This document shows, piece after piece, positions 58,971 through 64,000 of a stretch of DNA of 64,000 nt. The notes beneath the pieces were generated by a model. The model was not told the origin of the DNA. It ran no database searches and saw nothing but the letters and a program-made list of their open reading frames with translations. The position numbers were made by a program, and so were the translations under genes. The stretch lies in NCBI GenBank assembly GCA_014281115.1, contig JACONQ010000009.1:1-64000 (forward strand), given 5' to 3'. Position 1 is the first letter of the stretch; every line of letters begins with the position of its first letter. This stretch comes from Laburnicola sp. R22_1 (Eukaryota; Ascomycota; Dothideomycetes; Pleosporales; Didymosphaeriaceae).

Positions 58971-59377
58971 ACATACATAGTAATAGTATAAATTTTTAGT
59001 ATATACTTTTAATAAGAGTAAGTACTTTTTTAAAAATAATATTAATACTTAAATAAATAGTAGAGTGTAGAAAAATAGTAGAAGATTTCTTAGGAATAAC
59101 TTTAGTATAGTAATAAAGTAATAGTGTATCTAATATATATTACTCTTATTTTACTACTTATAAGAATATACTTATAAGATTATACTTATTAATATATTAT
59201 TTTATAGTACTTTATAATAGTTAGAATAGTAAAAAAATAGATAACTATAGTATTACTATACTACAGTCTTTTATTTCCCTTTTAAAGTTTTAATTATAGT
59301 CTCTTTATAAAAACTTTATATATAAAAGTATTATACTAAAACTACTAAGTTTACTTAGTAGTTTAAATATACTTTTT

Positions 59378-59490
59378 TATAATTACCTTTTTATACTCTC
59401 ATTAATTACTAAGTAAAAGAGACTACTTTTTTATTATATTATTTAAAATAAAAGCCTTTATTATTTAACTTATACATAGATAATCTAATA
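59378..59490 (-). repeat. Hairpin repeat copy 9, inverted
   Basis: ATAATTACCTTTTTATACTC, ATTAATTACTAAGTAAAAGA, ATTATATTATTTAAAATAAA, AGCCTTTATTATTTAAC. Confidence 0.8.
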
Positions 59491-59575
59491 ATAAAGACTT
59501 TTATATTAAATAATATGATAAAAAAGTAAAGCCTTTTACTTAGTAATAAAAGAGAGTATAAAAACGTAATTCTAA
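59491..59575 (+). repeat. Hairpin repeat copy 10, partial
   Basis: AATAAAGACTTTTATATTAA, AGTAAAGCCTTTTACTTAGT; adjacent to and inverted relative to copy 9. Confidence 0.75.
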
Positions 59576-59632
59576 TAATAAATTATACTAAAAATAAGGA
59601 AAAGTAGTAGCTTTAATTTTACTCTTTTTATA

Positions 59633-59745
59633 GGTATTATTAAATAACTACCTAGAAGTAAAATAATAAAGACATTTATCTTAAATAATATAATAAAAAA
59701 GTATAGTCTTCTACATAGCAACTAAATAAAGCGACGCTTTTTATT
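59633..59745 (+). repeat. Hairpin repeat copy 11
   Basis: ATTATTAAATAACTACCTAG, AAGTAAAATAATAAAGAC, ATTTATCTTAAATAATATAA, then a diverged tail. Confidence 0.75.
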
Positions 59746-59831
59746 ATTATTCTTTAATAAATAATTTTATTTAATATTTTATAATTTAATAGTAACTTTA
59801 AAATTACTATTTCATAGTTTAATTAGTTTTA

Positions 59832-59932
59832 AACTTTTTATAATTATAAAGTAGAAGGTTTTGCTTTTTTATTATATTATTTAAGATAAAAGCCTTTGTT
59901 ATTCTACCCTTAAATAAATAATTTAATAACAT
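59832..59932 (-). repeat. Hairpin repeat copy 12, inverted
   Basis: AAAGTAGAAGGTTTTGCTTT, ATTATATTATTTAAGATAAA, AGCCTTTGTTATTCTACCC. Confidence 0.78.
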
Positions 59933-60177
59933 ATATATAATTATTATATTATTTAAGGCTTTGCTATTTTTAATATGTTTTTAGTATACCTATAGCTTTT
60001 TCTTATAGTATTATACTATATACTAAAAGATCTATAATATTTCTCTTTTAGGTTATATTATTTAAGATAAAGGCCTTTGGTATTTTACTTTTAGATAAAT
60101 AATTTAATAATATATATTATACAGCGTTAATTTATCTATTTAGAAGTAGGATAATAAAGACTTTTATCTTAAGTAAT

Positions 60178-61430
60178 ATTTCTTCTAGGTAGAAGTATAA
60201 ACTATCTCTACTTATTAGTTTTTAAGTAGCCCTACTATGTTTAATTATTGCGTTTTTTATTATATTACTAGCGTCTACACAATATTATATAATATTATAT
60301 ATATACTAAGCCCTAGGACTAAAGCGCGTTAAAGTTTTTCTAATATCTTTCCTAGCTTCTAAGATAACTAACCCTATAATAATAATACCCTAACTTACTT
60401 ACCTACCTACTATATTACTAAATAATTAACATCTACGTTTTAACCTTTTACAATTACTTTACTAGATAATAGATCTTTACCTACTATCCTATCACCTAAT
60501 AATTAACTACTTAGAACTTCTAAATATACACTCTATTACTACTATAATGTATAATAAATTGCGTACACTTTTTACTTCTAATACTAAATAGCACTCTAAT
60601 ACTACTCTAGCTTTTATTTTTAAATCTCTTATAGTACAAGTATATACTTATATACTATTTACGCCTCTAGTACTTACTCTATATAACTACTATTTTTAAA
60701 GCAAATAGCTATTAATTAAAAATTTAATATTAGGTAGTAATTACTTCTATAAGCTATATAGTGGTATATAGCTACTAGCCTAAACTTTTATTTTATAAAA
60801 ATAATTATATTCTAGTTTTTACTAATAGTTATAAGTACTTTATACCTAAACTAGTATAGAATAATTTATAATATAAGGCTTATCCTACTTTTAATTCTAG
60901 ACTTCTACTTAAAAATATATTCTCCTTAATATAGTAATCTAACTCTATAGTAGCTATCTACTTATATATAGATTCTTAGTATAGACTATATAGTTTTTAA
61001 TATTAAATAGTATCTAGCTATTATATCTAGATATATTATTTATATTTTCTAGATAGGGACGTAATACTACAGGTCTAGTAGCAATAGTATCTTTAAAATA
61101 AGAAATAGATATAGTAACTAACCTTAAGGTTTTAACTAGTAATTAAATATTTATAAGAATAGAAAGGTAGTATAAATAGATAATTTATATCTAGTTGTAT
61201 ATTTTATTCTATATAGGTAGTAGTTATATATTATATTATTATTAACTTTAGTATCTAGTATATTTTATAATTAACTACCTCTAGTATAAGAGGCTAATTT
61301 GTACGTGCTAATAAATAGTTTCTAATTTATCTTATAACTTAACTTTTTTAATATATTTTTAGCACTCCTATAGCTTTTTCTTATAGTGTTATACTATATA
61401 CTAAAAGGTCTTTAATATTTTTCTTCCTAT
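60178..61430. repeat. Segmental duplication, undisrupted copy (empty site for copia A)
   Basis: Colinear with 40421-40613 joined to 45979-47060. The sequence ATAACTAACCCTATAAT at 60365-60380 is the pre-insertion site, with a single CTAAC (60368-60372). It contains no recognisable gene. Confidence 0.85.
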
Positions 61431-61439
61431 TCTTATATT

Positions 61440-61500
61440 ATATAATACAAAAAGTAAAGCCCTCTACTTAGTAATTAAAAAGAGTATAAGAAATATATAA
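61440..61500 (+). repeat. Hairpin repeat copy 13, partial
   Basis: AAAGTAAAGCCCTCTACTTAG then TAATTAAAAAGAGTATAAG. Confidence 0.75.
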
Positions 61501-61629
61501 TTATTATATTATATTTTAGCTATTTAGTATAGCTAATTTTAATTATACTTATTTCTATATACTTTAGCTATTAAACTTTAGTTATACTTACTAATAAGTT
61601 TTATAATTTTTAAATAGTTACGCATTTTT

Positions 61630-61735
61630 GTAATAACCTTTTTACGCTTTTTTTAATTACTAAGCAGAGGGCTCTGCTTTATTATTATATTATTTAAGAT
61701 AAAAGCCTTTGTCGTGCTACCTCTAAATAGCTAAA
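61630..61735 (-). repeat. Hairpin repeat copy 14, inverted
   Basis: TAACCTTTTTACGCTTTTTTT, then the perfect hairpin AAGCAGAGGGCTCTGCTT at 61662-61679, ATTATATTATTTAAGATAAA and AGCCTTTGTCGTGCTACC. This is the least RIP-damaged hairpin. Confidence 0.88.
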
Positions 61736-62362
61736 TAAATGAATAAATAAATAAAAATAAATAAATAAATGTTATTAATGCGACTTTAAAACTTATTTTT
61801 AATATTGAATGTATAATTTTCTCCGCGCCATCTATAGTGAAAGTGACTATGCGATTCGCTATGAATTATCAACTCAATCTACTCATTATAAGGGCAAAAG
61901 TATAAGTACCGAGTGTTACCGCAAGAGAGGCGGTACAAAGACCAAAACTGTACTCAAACCATTGTCCAGCAGCTGTACAATGTATGTAGAGACCGTCTCG
62001 AATATTTCTTTTAGGTATTTCTCATCCGCGTTTTTGATTACCTACTCTAAGTGTTAGATTTGGACCGAAGCGGTAAGTACTCGAGCCGTGACAGGAAAAT
62101 GCGGGGGTTCCCCACTTCGGTAATGCCGGCAACTAGATGGCATTCCAACCCGTCGCCAACCCGTTCGCAATGTTCAACCTTGACAAGTACATCCCGGGTG
62201 CATATGCATTTCAATAGCTGGACTGCTGGAGTGGATCATTACGACTGCAGGAAATAGCGTAGCGGGTGACGAGCATAGACCTCGGAATTATCTACCACCG
62301 GTAGTAGTGGCCTTTCGCCACCCGGAAGGACCCCGAGTTTTCGATCAGAAATTCTTTGTACG
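61736..62362. other. Boundary of AT-rich block and upstream region of the dehydrogenase
   Basis: GC content rises sharply near 61820. Small plus-strand frames at 61809-62257 have no family signature. Probably the promoter region of the gene at 62363. Confidence 0.55.
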
Positions 62363-63385
62363 ATGGCAGCACTTCGAGAGATAAAAACCGTCGTCTCCAC
62401 CGTGCCGTGGGAGCTCGAAGAGATCGACATTATCCGCAAGGCGTTCCACCCAGCCGAGTTCATACAATGCGACAAGGACGACAACGACGCGATATCGGCG
62501 GCGCTCAGTCGGGCCCAAGTTGCTGTCCTGGCCGGTGACATTGGCCCAGACATGTTATCGAACGCGCCGGAGCTGGTATGGATACATTGCGACCATGCTG
62601 GACTCGACAAGTCGGCACGGCCTGAGGTGTTCGACAAGAGCCTCATCGTTACAAGCTCTGCAGGACGGTCAGCGCCGGCGCTTGCACAGCACGCCTTCTT
62701 CTTCGCCCTTTCGTTCACGTACGACTCGAAGAACCTGCTGTCGCGGCAGGCAGCACATGAATGGCACGAAGGACGCGAAGAGTTGCGCTTACGAGGTGCC
62801 CTCTGGGGCCGACGGCTGGGCATATTGGGATTCGGGAACACGGGCAGAGAAATGGCCGCGTTGGGGCGAGCTTTCGGGATGCACGTTACGGTATTGAAGA
62901 GGATGAGGCCCGGAAGCGACGCTCAAGAATGTGCGCACGTGGACGTCATGCTGAGCAGCGAGGCTGGTGACGGTGTCGAGGGATTGCTTGGATGCGATGT
63001 CGTCATGTTGGCTGCTGGCCTCACAGACGAGACACACCACCTATTCGGCATGCCTCAATTTCAGCGAATGAAACCATCCTCTATTATCGTCAACATGGGT
63101 CGCGGCACCCTCATAGATGAGGAGGCTCTTGTGGAGGCATTGAAAACGGGCGAAATTGGAGGAGCAGGCCTTGATGTCTTCGAAGTAGAGCCACTGCCCA
63201 AGGATTCTCCATTATGGGACCTACCCAATGTACTCATTACCCCTCATTCGACGCCAGGAATGCCTAATCGAACCGCGCGCTCGATCGAGATCATATGCGC
63301 TAATGTTCAGCACGCGAAGAATGGACAGCCACTGCTGAATACGCTTCGACAAAGCGACATGTACACCAAAGGAAGAAAGAAATAG
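62363..63385 (+). CDS. D-isomer-specific 2-hydroxyacid dehydrogenase, 340 aa, intronless
   Basis: Single frame from ATG 62363 to TAG 63383-63385, typical length for the family. The NAD(P)-binding motif GFGNTG is at 156-161 inside RRLGILGFGNTG. The catalytic triad is Arg247 (VNMGRGTLID), Glu276 (LDVFEVEP) and His295 (ITPHSTP), with the spacing of D-lactate/glycerate dehydrogenases (Arg-29-Glu-19-His). The enzyme interconverts 2-keto acids and D-2-hydroxy acids. Substrate (glyoxylate/hydroxypyruvate, phosphoglycerate or other) cannot be read from sequence. No targeting signal is obvious, so it is probably cytosolic. It converges on the next gene with only 37 bp between stop codons. It appears intact although it begins about 0.5 kb from the RIP block. 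Confidence 0.93.
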   Translation: MAALREIKTVVSTVPWELEEIDIIRKAFHPAEFIQCDKDDNDAISAALSRAQVAVLAGDIGPDMLSNAPELVWIHCDHAGLDKSARPEVFDKSLIVTSSAGRSAPALAQHAFFFALSFTYDSKNLLSRQAAHEWHEGREELRLRGALWGRRLGILGFGNTGREMAALGRAFGMHVTVLKRMRPGSDAQECAHVDVMLSSEAGDGVEGLLGCDVVMLAAGLTDETHHLFGMPQFQRMKPSSIIVNMGRGTLIDEEALVEALKTGEIGGAGLDVFEVEPLPKDSPLWDLPNVLITPHSTPGMPNRTARSIEIICANVQHAKNGQPLLNTLRQSDMYTKGRKK

Positions 63386-63422
63386 AGGTTGTATTTCAAC
63401 AGAATTTATCAAACAATAAAAA

Positions 63423-64000
63423 TTATTGGTGCGAGGATGCCAAATGGAGAAGTCGGCCAATGGTGTAGTAGATACTGTCGCGGTGTTGTTGTCCTTCAGG
63501 TGAAGGTCGAGTAGCGCCGTCATCAGGACTAGCATATACTGGCAAGCTGTCGCCTGAGAGTGGTCCAGTATTTGTAAGTACTGCCTGTCCTACTCCGAAG
63601 CTGCCATTCACGTCGCCATCTAGGGGCTGACTAGCCTGCAGCATGCCAACGGAGTCCATGAATGTGTCATGGTGCTGTGACGCGTGGCCGCTCGCACCCA
63701 GCCCCAGCATGGAATCGAATGTTTGTTGCGCCATGTCCCCAAAAGAGACAAGGGGCCTGGAGCCCACAAGCATCTGAAAGTCGGAGACGAGTTCAGGAGA
63801 CGTAAACAGTGGGTCGTGTGGACTCGTGCAGGTAGACACATAGGGAAAGTCAAAGGCAGTATTTACGTTGAAAAAGTCCAAGTCCATCGGTGCAGTTGCC
63901 CCGGCACTAGATGGCTCGTGTAAGACTTGTGGTGTCCAAGCGGCTGGCGAAGGATCTGGTTGCGTGCTTTTCGAAAACCCCGCCTGTCCACAGGGACGAT
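63423..64000 (-). CDS. 3' part of a hypothetical gene, possibly a transcription regulator (runs off the window)
   Basis: The minus-strand frame is open from the window edge (64000) to TAA 63423-63425, 192 codons. The first ATG in view (63887) is internal; the frame continues upstream of it as QVLHEPSSAGATAP-M. Composition is rich in Ser, Pro, Gln, His, Asp and Phe (MDLDFFNVNTAFDFPYV; LGASGHASQHHDTFMDS), like the acidic, Gln-rich C-terminal tails of fungal Zn2Cys6 regulators. It ends IGRLLHLASSHQ. No DNA-binding motif is in view, so the regulator call is a weak inference. Confidence 0.55.
   Translation of the reverse strand, partial: RPCGQAGFSKSTQPDPSPAAWTPQVLHEPSSAGATAPMDLDFFNVNTAFDFPYVSTCTSPHDPLFTSPELVSDFQMLVGSRPLVSFGDMAQQTFDSMLGLGASGHASQHHDTFMDSVGMLQASQPLDGDVNGSFGVGQAVLTNTGPLSGDSLPVYASPDDGATRPSPEGQQHRDSIYYTIGRLLHLASSHQ

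Noticed and set aside
62363..64000. 2-hydroxyacid dehydrogenase as part of the GH79 sugar cluster
   Set aside because: It lies 27 kb away across the transposon block, so linkage is not evidence of shared function.

Overview
The window is the left end of a chromosome of a filamentous ascomycete (Pezizomycotina, most likely a Dothideomycete). Evidence: a CCCTAA telomere tract at 48-222; 50-100 bp introns with CTAAC/CTAAT-type branch points; fungal gene families (GH79 glycosidase, MFS sugar porter, SDR); long AT-rich blocks with CpA-to-TpA decay typical of repeat-induced point mutation (RIP). The first 47 bases are not genomic: they match an Oxford Nanopore native-barcode adapter ligated to the telomere end.

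Layout. 48-4.76 kb: telomere, short tandem repeats and an extremely AT-rich tract holding a 1.09 kb fold-back element. 4.75-18.6 kb: a GC-richer subtelomeric gene zone in which every recognisable gene is broken by in-frame stops (two small secreted proteins, an ankyrin protein, two paralogous single-pass membrane proteins, a GDSL/SGNH esterase and a ~1,375-codon reading frame of unknown function). 18.6-22.1 kb: tandem repeat plus a dead Fot1/pogo-type transposon. 22.5-35.0 kb: an island of ordinary genes, mostly intact. 35.0-61.8 kb: AT-rich repeat block with three copies of a second Fot1/pogo element, two Ty1/copia elements (one nested in a Fot1 copy), a segmental duplication, microsatellites and at least 14 copies of a ~115 bp hairpin-bearing repeat. 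61.8-64.0 kb: gene territory resumes with a 2-hydroxyacid dehydrogenase and the 3' part of another gene.

The intact core is a small sugar-catabolism cluster: MFS transporter (-), secreted GH79 glycosidase (+), SDR oxidoreductase (-) and an intronless GHL6-like glycosyl hydrolase (+), arranged as two divergent pairs. All four were resolved to full-length frames by intron reconstruction. I infer that the secreted GH79 releases a glucuronate-type sugar, the porter imports it or an oligosaccharide, and the SDR and non-secreted hydrolase act inside. The substrate is not known. A palindromic CreA-type site lies 126 bp upstream of the porter start. Outside this island RIP dominates: every one of the 19 differences between paired LTRs is a transition, 17 of them in CpA/TpG context.
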